Source of the DNA: Gemmataceae bacterium
Lineage (GTDB): Bacteria; Planctomycetota; Planctomycetia; Gemmatales; Gemmataceae
DNA length: 9,990 nucleotides
Assembly (NCBI GenBank): GCA_020847555.1
Contig: JADLBT010000270.1
Location: 1 to 9,990, forward strand
Reading direction: 5' to 3'
Numbering within the stretch: the stretch's first letter is position 1; each line of letters starts with the position of its first letter. The notes under the pieces were generated by a model that saw only the letters and a program-made list of their open reading frames with translations, had not been told where the DNA came from and made no database searches. The position numbers were made by a program, and so were the translations under genes. Below are positions 1 through 6,855 of the stretch, piece by piece.

Positions 1-41
1 ACGGCGTCGGGGACGGCAATGGCGAAGGGACGCGGCGGCAT
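1..41 (-). CDS. Partial gene, N-terminus of a probable epoxide hydrolase (EHN domain)
   Basis: Only the first 13 codons and two bases of the next are inside the window; the gene runs off the left edge. The visible protein reads MPPRPFAIAVPDA. A start of the form RPF-x-I-x-VP-x-A is typical of the epoxide-hydrolase N-terminal domain that precedes an alpha/beta-hydrolase fold. No catalytic residue is visible, so this is a resemblance and not a firm assignment. The ATG at 41-39 has no Shine-Dalgarno. Instead, a perfect TATAAT lies 6 nt upstream, so the mRNA is predicted to begin at the A of the ATG and to be leaderless. The gene is divergent from tRNA-Phe. Another alpha/beta-hydrolase or an unrelated protein remains possible. 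Confidence 0.5.
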   Translation of the reverse strand, partial: MPPRPFAIAVPDA

Positions 42-47
42 GCGGGG

Positions 48-53
48 ATTATA
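48..53 (-). promoter_or_regulatory. -10 box (TATAAT) of the left-edge gene
   Basis: The minus strand reads TATAAT from 53 to 48, a perfect sigma70-type -10 element in very GC-rich sequence. Counting 7 nt from its last T puts +1 at position 41, the A of the ATG. No convincing -35 is seen; the best candidate is GTTCAG at 75-70 with a 16-bp spacer. The upstream part of this promoter lies beside the -35 box of the divergent tRNA promoter. Confidence 0.6.
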
Positions 54-82
54 GCGGCGCCGCCAAGGCCTGAACGGTTGCC

Positions 83-112
83 TTGACCGTGGCCGGGAGG
101 CGTCCCTAGGAT
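83..112 (+). promoter_or_regulatory. Promoter of tRNA-Phe (TTGACC - 18 bp - TAGGAT)
   Basis: The -35 box TTGACC is at 83-88 and the -10 box TAGGAT at 107-112, separated by 18 bp. Predicted transcription starts near 119, giving an 8-nt leader before the mature tRNA 5' end at 127. This is the best two-box promoter in the window and fits a strongly expressed stable RNA. Confidence 0.7.
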
Positions 113-126
113 GGGTGTTCGCGGGT

Positions 127-202
127 GCTGAGGTAGCTCAGTCGGTAGAGCACCGCACTGAAAATGCGGGTGTCCCCAGTTCGAATCTGGGCCTCAGCAC
201 CA
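127..202 (+). tRNA. tRNA-Phe (anticodon GAA)
   Basis: A full cloverleaf can be folded by hand. The acceptor stem GCTGAGG (127-133) pairs perfectly with CCTCAGC (192-198). The D stem is GCTC/GAGC (136-139 with 148-151). The anticodon stem CCGCA/TGCGG encloses the loop CTGAAAA (158-164), which places anticodon GAA at 160-162. The variable loop is 5 nt. The T stem CCCAG/CTGGG encloses TTCGAAT (180-186). The discriminator is A199 and the CCA end (200-202) is encoded. All stems are fully paired, so it should be functional. It decodes UUC and UUU. Confidence 0.97.
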
Positions 203-418
203 GTTCTTTCGCGTGGATAGTCCGGTGCGTTGAGCGGCAACGATTAGCCTGCGACCGGGCTAAAGTCGAGATCCTCGGGTACCCAACTTTTCCTCGCCCG
301 GGCCGGCGGCGCGTCTCCCGGCTATTGCCCACGGCAGACGGCGTTGGCGGGATTGTCCGCCGATAGAGGCGCGCGCCCACACTTCACCTACCGGGCTGGC
401 GAAGCGGCAGGCGTCCCG

Positions 419-424
419 TAGAAT
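419..424 (+). promoter_or_regulatory. Probable -10 box (TAGAAT) of the acyl-CoA dehydrogenase gene
   Basis: TAGAAT at 419-424 predicts transcription starting near 431. That leaves a leader of about 29 nt containing the AGGAGGG Shine-Dalgarno. No good -35 is seen 16-18 bp upstream. The 203-418 stretch between the tRNA and this box holds no gene that I can support. Confidence 0.45.
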
Positions 425-447
425 TGAGCGGCATTCGGGAGTGGGAC

Positions 448-454
448 AGGAGGG
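448..454 (+). promoter_or_regulatory. Shine-Dalgarno that decides the start at 460
   Basis: AGGAGGG sits 5 nt before the ATG at 460. It is the strongest ribosome binding site in the window and rules against the in-frame TTG at 424, which would lie inside the promoter. Confidence 0.8.
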
Positions 455-459
455 CTCGC

Positions 460-1641
460 ATGGAGCTGCGCTTCGGCCAGAAGGAAGAGAGCCTGCGGGC
501 GGAGGTCCGCGCGTTCTTGAAGGAGCACCTGCGCTCGCCGGGGGATCTGGCGGGGAACATGATGGGCAACCGGACGGACGAGGATTTCGAGGCGGCGCGG
601 GAGTTCAACCGGCAGCTGGCGCTGCGGGGCTGGATCGCGCCGGCCTGGCCGAAGGAGTACGGGGGGCTGGGGGCGACGGTCTACGAGCAGATGGTGTTCA
701 ACGAAGAGTTCGGCTACGCGGGGGTGCCGGACACGGGGGCGCGCGGCTTCGGCGTGGGAATGATAGGGCCGACGCTGATCGTCCATGGGTCGGAGGAGCA
801 GAAGCGGAGCTACCTGCCGGGCATCACGAGCGGCGAGGACATCTGGTGTCAGGGCTACAGCGAGCCGAGCGCGGGTTCGGACCTGGCCAGCCTGCAGACG
901 CGGGCGACGCGAGACGGCGACGAGTACGTAGTCAACGGGCAGAAGATCTGGACGTCGGGCGGGCACCGGGCGACAAAGATGTTCTGTCTGGTGCGGACGG
1001 ATGCGGATGCGCCGAAGCATCGCGGCATCAGCTTCCTGTTGATCGACGACATCAAGCAGACACCCGGGCTGACGGTGCGGCCGCTGATCAACATGGCGAA
1101 CCACCACCACTTCAACGAGGTGTTCTTCGAAGACGTGCGGGTGCCGGCGCGGAACCTCGTGGGCGAGGAGAACCGCGGCTGGTACGTCGGGATGACGTTG
1201 CTGGACTTCGAGCGGTCGGGGATTGCCACGACGGCGGCCCAGCGGCGAGCGCTGGAGAAGCTGACGAGCCAGCTCCGCGCGGCCGAGGCGACGAGCCGGG
1301 AGAAGAACCGGCTTAAGCTCGCAGAGCTGGTGGTGGCAAACAACGTGGGGCGCTACGTCGGCTATCGGATCGGCTACATGCAGGCGCAGGGGCAGGTGCC
1401 GAACTACGAAGCCTCGGTGGCGAAGGTCTACCAGTCGGAGCTGGGACAGCGAATCTACAACTTCGGGGTGAACATGCTTGGGTTGGCGGGCCAGATGCTC
1501 CCAGAGGAGGCGAGGGCGCCGATGAATGGCAACTTCCCGGAGCTGTATGTCACGGCCGTGCCGTCGACGATCTACAGCGGCACGAACGAGATCCAGCGAA
1601 ACATCATTGCGACGCGGGGGCTGGGGCTTCCGCGGGACTAG
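460..1641 (+). CDS. Acyl-CoA dehydrogenase family protein (FadE-like)
   Basis: FAD-dependent alpha,beta-dehydrogenation of an acyl-CoA thioester in the cytoplasm, as in fatty-acid, branched-chain or sterol side-chain breakdown; the substrate cannot be read from sequence. The protein has 393 residues, normal for the family. The helical N-domain is followed by the flavin/substrate signature around W129 (GYSEPSAGSDLAS) and WTSGG at 164-168. The beta-domain contains NHHHFNEVFFEDVRVP. The C-terminal helical domain ends in IYSGTNEIQRNII. The usual catalytic Glu of IYEGT is Ser373 here. Glu251 in LDFERSG occupies the helix-G position that supplies the base in isovaleryl- and long-chain enzymes. The usual Arg-x-x-Phe-Gly flavin motif after helix G is not recognisable, as in some FadE-type enzymes that form heteromers. 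The start is fixed by AGGAGGG. No electron-transfer flavoprotein or partner subunit is adjacent. The last 38 bp overlap the convergent glycosyltransferase. Confidence 0.93.
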   Translation: MELRFGQKEESLRAEVRAFLKEHLRSPGDLAGNMMGNRTDEDFEAAREFNRQLALRGWIAPAWPKEYGGLGATVYEQMVFNEEFGYAGVPDTGARGFGVGMIGPTLIVHGSEEQKRSYLPGITSGEDIWCQGYSEPSAGSDLASLQTRATRDGDEYVVNGQKIWTSGGHRATKMFCLVRTDADAPKHRGISFLLIDDIKQTPGLTVRPLINMANHHHFNEVFFEDVRVPARNLVGEENRGWYVGMTLLDFERSGIATTAAQRRALEKLTSQLRAAEATSREKNRLKLAELVVANNVGRYVGYRIGYMQAQGQVPNYEASVAKVYQSELGQRIYNFGVNMLGLAGQMLPEEARAPMNGNFPELYVTAVPSTIYSGTNEIQRNIIATRGLGLPRD

Positions 1642-2920
1642 GCGCGCCGGCGGGAAGGTCCAGCGCGGCGAGGGCCTCGATGAGTGCGGCGCGCAGGGCA
1701 GACCGGGAGTGATGACTGCCGACGTAGGCGCGGCCGGCGTCAGCCAGCCGCTGCCAGAGAGCGGGCTCCCGGACGAGGCGGGCGGCTCCATTGGCGAGGT
1801 CGGAGGCGGTCTCCGCAAGCAGGACGTGCTCGCCGGTAACGACGGCCATGCCTTCGACGCCGATGGCGGTGGAGACGACGGGAAGGCCGGCTGCCATCGC
1901 CTGGAGGACCTTGTTCTTGATGCCTGATCCGAAGCGGAGGGGACAGAGGCAGACCAGCGCCTGGTCGAGAAAGCGCTCGACGTCCGGCACCCAGCCCGTG
2001 ACGCGGACCGCGGGGCCGGCGAGAGCGCGGACGGAGCGCGGAGGGTCGCCACCGACGAGCGTGAGGGGAATGGGCCCAACGGCGGCGTGAAGCAGCGGAA
2101 GGACCTCGCGCACGAGCCAGAGAGCAGCGTCGACGTTCGGCGGGTGGAGAAAGCTGCCGACGAACACGAGGCCCTCGCGTCCCTGGCGGGCCGGGATCTG
2201 GTCGCGGGCGTCTACCACGCGCGGGAGGGTGAAGGCGCGGACGCCCGGCAGGTCTGTCATCAGGCGGGCGCGGTCGGCCGGCGTGACGGTGATGACGGCA
2301 TTGGCGTTCGCTGCGAGGGCAAGTTCGGTGGTGCGCGCGCGGGCGGCCTGGCGGGCGACGTGGCGGGAGCCGGTCAGGGCTGCTTCTCGCTCCAGGCGGA
2401 CATAGCTGAGGTCGGAGCGGTGGACGACGAGGCGGGCGTGCGGGGCGACGGTGCGAACGGTCGGCAGCAGGCGCGGACTGGCGACGAGGTCACAGGCGAG
2501 CATGAGATGGTAGGCCGCGGCTTCGCGGGCAAGCCATGCGGCGGGCGACTCGTTGCCGCTGACGACGCGGACGCCGAGCCGTTCGAGAGCGGAGGCGTAG
2601 GGCTCCAGTCGTGACATGTCGCCAGGCAGGAGAGTGACGCTCCAGCGAAGGTCGATGAAGAGGAGCATGAGCTCGCGAAGTTGACCAGCGCCGCCGAGGC
2701 GGTCAAAGGGAGGGACTCTCCCTTCGAGGACGAGGAGGCGCGGGCGACCCGGATCGTGCTCGGCGCTGGGTGGGACGCGCGGGTCGTCGAGGAGTCTAGA
2801 CACCCAGAGCCAGGGACGGGCGAGGCGCAGAAGAAGGTCGCGGTCTCCGCGGGCGTGACGAAAGAGGATGGCGCGGCTGTACGCGGCGGCGAGGCGACGA
2901 CGGAGGTTGCGGTCTGTCAT
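1604..2920 (-). CDS. Glycosyltransferase, GT4/group 1 type
   Basis: Predicted retaining GT-B glycosyltransferase transferring a sugar from a nucleotide donor, probably for surface polysaccharide or glycolipid. The protein has 438 residues. The N-terminal Rossmann domain begins near residue 61 with a strand and an RVPPFDRLGGAGQLREL motif, as in O-antigen-type transferases. The C-terminal donor domain begins near FVGSFLHPPNVDAA and contains the donor-site signature FGSGIKNKVLQAMAAGLPVV. The position usually occupied by Glu in KVLEAMA is Gln340. No signal peptide or clear membrane helix is seen, so it is probably cytoplasmic or membrane-associated. The ATG at 2920 has no clear Shine-Dalgarno. 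The gene is divergent from the penicillin-binding protein across 105 bp. Its Pro/Ala-rich C-terminal tail is encoded antisense to the dehydrogenase 3' end. The acceptor is unknown, and no other polysaccharide genes are in the window. Confidence 0.85.
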   Translation of the reverse strand: MTDRNLRRRLAAAYSRAILFRHARGDRDLLLRLARPWLWVSRLLDDPRVPPSAEHDPGRPRLLVLEGRVPPFDRLGGAGQLRELMLLFIDLRWSVTLLPGDMSRLEPYASALERLGVRVVSGNESPAAWLAREAAAYHLMLACDLVASPRLLPTVRTVAPHARLVVHRSDLSYVRLEREAALTGSRHVARQAARARTTELALAANANAVITVTPADRARLMTDLPGVRAFTLPRVVDARDQIPARQGREGLVFVGSFLHPPNVDAALWLVREVLPLLHAAVGPIPLTLVGGDPPRSVRALAGPAVRVTGWVPDVERFLDQALVCLCPLRFGSGIKNKVLQAMAAGLPVVSTAIGVEGMAVVTGEHVLLAETASDLANGAARLVREPALWQRLADAGRAYVGSHHSRSALRAALIEALAALDLPAGAPSPAEAPAPASQ

Positions 2921-3013
2921 GTTTGTGTTGCCCGTTGGTTCAGCGCGGCGGGGAGAAGGGTGGGCCCGGCAGGCCGAAGGCGCCAGGGTCCGGGCGCGAG
3001 CGTGGGAGTGCCG

Positions 3014-3019
3014 TACAAT
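3014..3019 (+). promoter_or_regulatory. -10 box (TACAAT) of the PBP-fhaA-fhaB operon
   Basis: TACAAT lies 6 nt before the GTG at 3026, so +1 predicted 7 nt after its last T falls on the G of the start codon. The spacing equals that of the left-edge gene. No -35 is recognisable at 2990-2997. Confidence 0.5.
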
Positions 3020-3025
3020 CTGGGG

Positions 3026-4429
3026 GTGCTCAATCCCGGGCAGTTCGAACGGCGGGTGGCGAGGCTAGGGATGGTGGCGCTGTTCGGGGTCTTCGTCCTG
3101 CTCGCGGCGCTGGCCTACTGGCAGGCGTTCCGCACGGACCTGGCGAGCGACCGGCGGAACCCGCGAGTGGTCCAGGAGTTCGCCGACCCTCGGCGAGGGA
3201 GAATCCTGGACCGTGAGGGCAACGAGCTTGCGGTGTCGCTGGCGGACGGGACGCGTCGGTACACGGACGCGTCGGTGGCGCATGCGGTCGGGTACATCGA
3301 CGCCCGCTATGGCAGCCAGGGGGCGGAACTGGCGTTCAACGCGGAATTGAGCGGGCAGGCGGGGGATTCCTGGGCGGCCGCGTTGAACGCGGAGTTTCGC
3401 CGGACGCCGACGCAGGGTCTCGACGTGCGCCTCGCCCTCGACCCGAAGGTGCAACGGGCCGCGGCGCAGGCGCTGGGCGCGCGCAAGGGTGCGGTCATCG
3501 CGCTGGATCCGCGCAACGGGGACGTGCTGGCGATGGTGAGCGTGCCCACGTACGACCCGGGAGGGCTGGCGGCCCATGGCGAGGAGCTACTGACAGACCC
3601 GGACTCGCCGCTGCTGAACCGCGCGACGCAGGGGAAGTATCCGCCCGGGTCCACGTTCAAGACGGTGACGGCGGCTTCGGCGCTCGAAAACGGGGTTGTC
3701 GCGCCAGAGACGGTCGTCACCTGCCCGGGCGAGGTGGTGATAGACGGCTTCCCCATCTCCTGCAGCAACGTGCCGCAGGGGCCGGGAACGTACCCGTTCA
3801 AGCACGCGTTCACGTTCTCCGTGAACGCAATCTTCGCGAAGATCGGCGTCCAGCTGGGCTGGGACCGGCTGCAGGAGACGGCGCGCCGTTTCGGTTTCGG
3901 CTCACCGCTGGACTTCGCGCTCGACACTGCAGCGGCGCAGGTGGTGTCGCCGGGGACGGACAAGACAAAGGTGCTGCTGGCCAGTACGGCGTTCGGGCAG
4001 GGAGAGATCCTAGCGACGCCGCTGCAGATGGCGGTGATCACGGCGACGATCGCGAACGACGGGGTGCGAATGCGGCCGCGACTGGGTCTCGCCGCCTACG
4101 ACGGTGCGCGCGAGGTCAGGCAGCTGGAGGGGACCGAGGGCACGCGCATCCTCAGCAGCGACGTGGCGCGGACCTTGCGGGACTTCATGGTGTCGGTCGT
4201 GGAAAACGGCCAGGCTGCGGGGGTGACCATCGCGGGCGTAAAGGTGGCCGGGAAGACGGGGACGGCCGAAACGGGGACGGCCGGCGTGTCGGACGCCTGG
4301 TTTATTGCGTTCGCACCGGCGGACAAGCCGACGATCGCAGTCACCGTGGTCGTGGAGGGTGGCGGCCGGGGCGGGGAGACGGCCTCGCCCATCGCGGGGC
4401 AGGTGCTACGGGCGGCGCTGGGGAAATGA
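3026..4429 (+). CDS. pbpA: Class B penicillin-binding protein (PbpA/PBP2-like D,D-transpeptidase)
   Basis: Cross-links peptidoglycan stem peptides outside the membrane, working with a SEDS polymerase. With the GTG at 3026 the protein has 467 residues. A short basic N-terminus (FERRVAR) leads into one membrane helix at about 14-32, with no cleavage site expected. A short pedestal domain follows, including RRGRILDREGNELA. All three transpeptidase motifs are intact: STFK with nucleophile Ser209 and Lys212, SVN at 265-267, and KTGT from Lys410. The size matches actinobacterial PbpA. The GTG at 3026 was chosen because it keeps the basic residues before the helix and lies at the predicted +1 of TACAAT. 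An ATG at 3071, with GAGG 6 nt upstream, would remove the basic N-terminus and is the alternative. The stop overlaps the fhaA start as ATGA, so the two are probably co-translated. Confidence 0.92.
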   Translation: MLNPGQFERRVARLGMVALFGVFVLLAALAYWQAFRTDLASDRRNPRVVQEFADPRRGRILDREGNELAVSLADGTRRYTDASVAHAVGYIDARYGSQGAELAFNAELSGQAGDSWAAALNAEFRRTPTQGLDVRLALDPKVQRAAAQALGARKGAVIALDPRNGDVLAMVSVPTYDPGGLAAHGEELLTDPDSPLLNRATQGKYPPGSTFKTVTAASALENGVVAPETVVTCPGEVVIDGFPISCSNVPQGPGTYPFKHAFTFSVNAIFAKIGVQLGWDRLQETARRFGFGSPLDFALDTAAAQVVSPGTDKTKVLLASTAFGQGEILATPLQMAVITATIANDGVRMRPRLGLAAYDGAREVRQLEGTEGTRILSSDVARTLRDFMVSVVENGQAAGVTIAGVKVAGKTGTAETGTAGVSDAWFIAFAPADKPTIAVTVVVEGGGRGGETASPIAGQVLRAALGK

Positions 4430-5127
4430 CAGGGGAGCGTGTGTCCCGGATAGAGAGCCTGCTGGAGCAGGCGGCGCGCGCGGTCAGTGGCGGCGGGCTG
4501 CACCCTCTAGAGGTGCTCCAGGCGGTGGAAGCGGCGGCGCTCGAGAGCGTACGCGACGGGTTGGTCGCAAACGACTTCCGCGTGCGGTTTCATCCGCGGG
4601 ATTATGAGCGGCTGACGCCGGCGCTGCCGGAGCTGCGGCTGGCGATGGAAAGCCTGCTGGACGGGCTCGAGGAGCGCCATCGTTACGGGCGAGCGGGCGG
4701 GCGGCGGGTCGGCTTCGAAGGCTGGTCGGGGGCGGCGTTCGGCCGGCCGACGGTGCTGGCGCGCTTCGTGGAGACAGAGCACCGGGCCCCGACCAGCCAG
4801 ACGCGCGGGGCGACAAAGCGGATCGCCCGCCACCGTGGGGCGGTGCTGGTCCTGGGAGACGGCACGCGCGTGCGCCTGACGCACACGCCCTTCACGATCG
4901 GCCGGGCGGCGGGGAACGACCTGGTGCTCCTGAGCCTCGCCGTGTCGCGACAGCACGCGGTCATCGAAGCGGACGGGGAGCGGTTCTTGCTCCGGGATCT
5001 CGGGAGCCGCAACGGGCTGGTCGTCGGCGGCCAGCGGGTGGAGGAGGCGGTGCTGTGGCCCGGGCAGCGCATGGAGATAGGGGACGTCCAGATCGCGCTC
5101 GAGGATGGACGTGGGCGGAACGACTGA
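4426..5127 (+). CDS. fhaA: FhaA-like protein, DUF3662 plus C-terminal FHA domain
   Basis: Cytoplasmic adaptor that binds phosphothreonine proteins. In mycobacteria FhaA links Ser/Thr kinase signalling to peptidoglycan synthesis through the flippase MviN. The protein has 233 residues. Residues 1-110 match the DUF3662 N-terminal domain (RIESLLEQ, HPLEVLQAV, NDFRVRFHPRDYERL). A linker of about 35 residues precedes an FHA domain at about 145-227. Its phosphothreonine-contacting elements are present: GR at 159-160, SRQH at 174-177 and SRNG at 194-197. The linker is much shorter than the disordered one in mycobacterial FhaA. The ATG at 4426 overlaps the upstream stop. A GTG at 4441, with AGGGGAG just upstream, is an alternative start five codons later. 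No membrane segment is seen. The final 23 bp overlap fhaB. Confidence 0.88.
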   Translation: MTGERVSRIESLLEQAARAVSGGGLHPLEVLQAVEAAALESVRDGLVANDFRVRFHPRDYERLTPALPELRLAMESLLDGLEERHRYGRAGGRRVGFEGWSGAAFGRPTVLARFVETEHRAPTSQTRGATKRIARHRGAVLVLGDGTRVRLTHTPFTIGRAAGNDLVLLSLAVSRQHAVIEADGERFLLRDLGSRNGLVVGGQRVEEAVLWPGQRMEIGDVQIALEDGRGRND

Positions 5128-5560
5128 GCTGCTCGCCCTGCGGCTGGCGCTGATCGGCGTCGTCTTCGCCTTCGCGCTGGCGGCGGCGCTGGTGCTGCGG
5201 GCAAGCCTCCGCCCGACGCTAGCCCGGCGAGCGCCCGGAAGCGCGCGGACAGCGCGGGGCGGCGCGCGCCTGGTCCTGGTTGCACCGGCCCAGTGTGGGT
5301 TGCCGACGGGGGCGGAGTTCGCGCTGGCGGGGGAGATGACGGTGGGGCGGGACGTGGAGAGCGGCATCTTGCTGGCCGATCCGTCGGTCTCGGGGCAGCA
5401 CGCGGCCATCGCGCGGGTGGCCCAGGGCTGGCGCCTGACGGACCTCGGCAGCACGAACGGGACGTTCGTCAATGGGCGACGGATTGACGGGCGCGGGGCG
5501 CTGCTGCGAGGAGGCGACCAGGTAACGGTAGGCGCGGTCTCGCTGCGGTTTCAGTCCTGA
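5105..5560 (+). CDS. fhaB: FhaB-like protein, membrane-anchored FHA domain
   Basis: Small membrane-anchored phosphothreonine reader with 151 residues. One N-terminal hydrophobic helix covers about 9-31. A basic stretch (RASLRPTLARR) then points to a cytoplasmic C-terminal part, and a canonical FHA domain spans about 57-151. The FHA signature is complete: VGR ending at Arg82, SGQH at 96-99 and DLGSTNGTFVNG with Asn118. The closest described relative is mycobacterial FhaB/FipA, which is phosphorylated by Ser/Thr kinases and acts at the division site. The start lies inside fhaA, and GAGG touches the ATG, so translation probably depends on coupling. The last 10 bp overlap the convergent ftsW gene. 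Confidence 0.88.
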   Translation: MDVGGTTELLALRLALIGVVFAFALAAALVLRASLRPTLARRAPGSARTARGGARLVLVAPAQCGLPTGAEFALAGEMTVGRDVESGILLADPSVSGQHAAIARVAQGWRLTDLGSTNGTFVNGRRIDGRGALLRGGDQVTVGAVSLRFQS

Positions 5561-6849
5561 GACCGGCGGGCGGCATTCTCAGAGACGCCGAGGAGGAGTC
5601 CAACCAGCGCGAAGTTGACGACGAGGCTCGAGCCGCCATAGCTGACGAATGGGAGAGTGACACCGGTGGTGGGAATGAGGCGAAGGTTGCCGCCGATGAT
5701 GACGGCCGCCTGGATCGCAAAGAGCAACGCGATGGAGGCGGCCAGCAGGCGGCCGTAGCTCTCACGGGCATCGAGTGCGACGCGGAGGCCAGCGAAAAGG
5801 AGGACGGTGAAGAGAAGCACGACGCCGATGGCGCCGGCGAGGCCGAGCTCTTCACCGACGGCGGTGAAGATGTAGTCGGTGGTGGCGGCTGGGATGAGGC
5901 GGGGGTCGCCCAGGCCGAGGCCGGTGCCCGTCACACCGCCCGCCTGGAGGGCGAACATGGCCTGGACGGCCTGGTAGCCGGAGGTGGTGGCAGTGGAGAA
6001 GGGATCAAGCCAGACATCGACGCGGGCGCGGGCGTAATCGAAGGCGAGGTACCCGAAGGCGGCGGTCAGGAGGACGAGCACGGCACCGGCGAGGAGGAAG
6101 CGGAGGCGGCCGGTGGCGACGTAGAGAACGGCGGCGCTTAGGAGGAGGAGGATGGCGATGCTGCCGAGCTCGCGAAGGAGAGCCATCGCGCCGAGGGCGG
6201 CAGCGAGGACGCCGAGCAGGGGCAGCAGGTAGGGGAAGGAAGTGTAGGTTCGGCCACCGAAGCGCAGGCGGGGAAGGGAGAGGACAGCGGCCCCACGCGA
6301 GAGGTAGCCAGCAAGAAAGAGGATAAGCAGGACCTTGATAAACTCGGTGGTCTGGACTTCCTGGCCAGCGACCCGGATCCAGAGGCGGGCGCCATTGATC
6401 GTGGTGCCGAAGAGGCCGGTGAGGACGAGAATGAGGACGGCCAGCAGGGCGGCGCTGTAGGTGTAGGTGCGGATGAGGGTATAGCGGCGGCCCAAGAAGA
6501 CGGCCGGCAGCATGACGGCGACGCCGAGGGTGATCCAGTTCGCCTGGGTACGGGCGACGTCGGGCGCGAGCCGGGCGACGAAGACGAGACCGACGGCGGC
6601 GAGCAGGAGGGCGCAGGCATAGGGCAGGGGCGATGCGCGGGGCGCAACGACGCGCAGGCCAAGGTGGCCGGCGATGGTTGTGGCGAGGAATTGCGCTAGG
6701 ATGCGAGCGGAGCCCTCTGGCAGCGGAACGGCGGCCAGATCGAGGGCGCGCCAGCCAACGAGGAGGAAGGCCGCGCTGGCGGTGAGCAACAGGAGCTCGA
6801 GGTTCCTGGCAGACGAACGGAAGCCGAGCGCGGCTTCGCGGAGCGCCAT
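5551..6849 (-). CDS. FtsW/RodA/SpoVE (SEDS) peptidoglycan glycosyltransferase
   Basis: Integral-membrane polymerase that joins lipid II into glycan strands and pairs with a class B PBP. The protein has about 432 residues with around ten hydrophobic helices. Family motifs run in order: WLDPF, SGYQAVQAMFALQAGG, GTGLGLGD, TTDYIFTAVGEELGLAG and a C-terminal GVTLPFVSYGGSS. The Asp of TTDYIF, about residue 325, matches the essential Asp of E. coli FtsW (297) and RodA (262). I start at the ATG at 6849; a GTG directly before it (6852) adds one residue. Neither has a Shine-Dalgarno. Only 6 bp separate this start from the divergent kinase start, so its promoter must lie inside the kinase gene. FtsW and RodA cannot be separated from sequence; pairing with a PbpA-like protein in actinobacterial loci favours RodA. 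Confidence 0.92.
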   Translation of the reverse strand: MALREAALGFRSSARNLELLLLTASAAFLLVGWRALDLAAVPLPEGSARILAQFLATTIAGHLGLRVVAPRASPLPYACALLLAAVGLVFVARLAPDVARTQANWITLGVAVMLPAVFLGRRYTLIRTYTYSAALLAVLILVLTGLFGTTINGARLWIRVAGQEVQTTEFIKVLLILFLAGYLSRGAAVLSLPRLRFGGRTYTSFPYLLPLLGVLAAALGAMALLRELGSIAILLLLSAAVLYVATGRLRFLLAGAVLVLLTAAFGYLAFDYARARVDVWLDPFSTATTSGYQAVQAMFALQAGGVTGTGLGLGDPRLIPAATTDYIFTAVGEELGLAGAIGVVLLFTVLLFAGLRVALDARESYGRLLAASIALLFAIQAAVIIGGNLRLIPTTGVTLPFVSYGGSSLVVNFALVGLLLGVSENAARRSQD

Positions 6850-6855
6850 CACGCT

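Noticed and set aside
241..294. Possible tRNA terminator: stem TTAGCC/GGCTAA at 244-263 followed by TTTT near 287
   Set aside because: The stem is only 6 bp and the T-run is more than 20 nt away, so it does not fit an intrinsic terminator.
115..366. Small open frames on both strands over the tRNA and the following spacer
   Set aside because: They are read through the tRNA itself (products include translated tRNA sequence) and have no ribosome binding site.
388..2079. Long minus-strand open frame (563 codons) across the dehydrogenase gene
   Set aside because: Its product is Arg/Pro/Ser-rich with no recognisable domain. It lies antisense to a clear acyl-CoA dehydrogenase and arises from high GC content.
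2681..3025. N-terminal extension of the PBP gene upstream of the GTG at 3026
   Set aside because: The extension overlaps the glycosyltransferase on the other strand, matches nothing in class B PBPs, and would push the membrane helix far into the protein.
4507..5472. Minus-strand open frame across fhaA and fhaB
   Set aside because: Low-complexity Arg/Pro/Ala product with no domain; both FHA genes on the other strand are unambiguous.
6697..6702. TAGGAT inside ftsW as a plus-strand -10 for the kinase gene
   Set aside because: It is over 150 bp upstream of the kinase start, and the nearest -35-like sequence has a 13-bp spacer.
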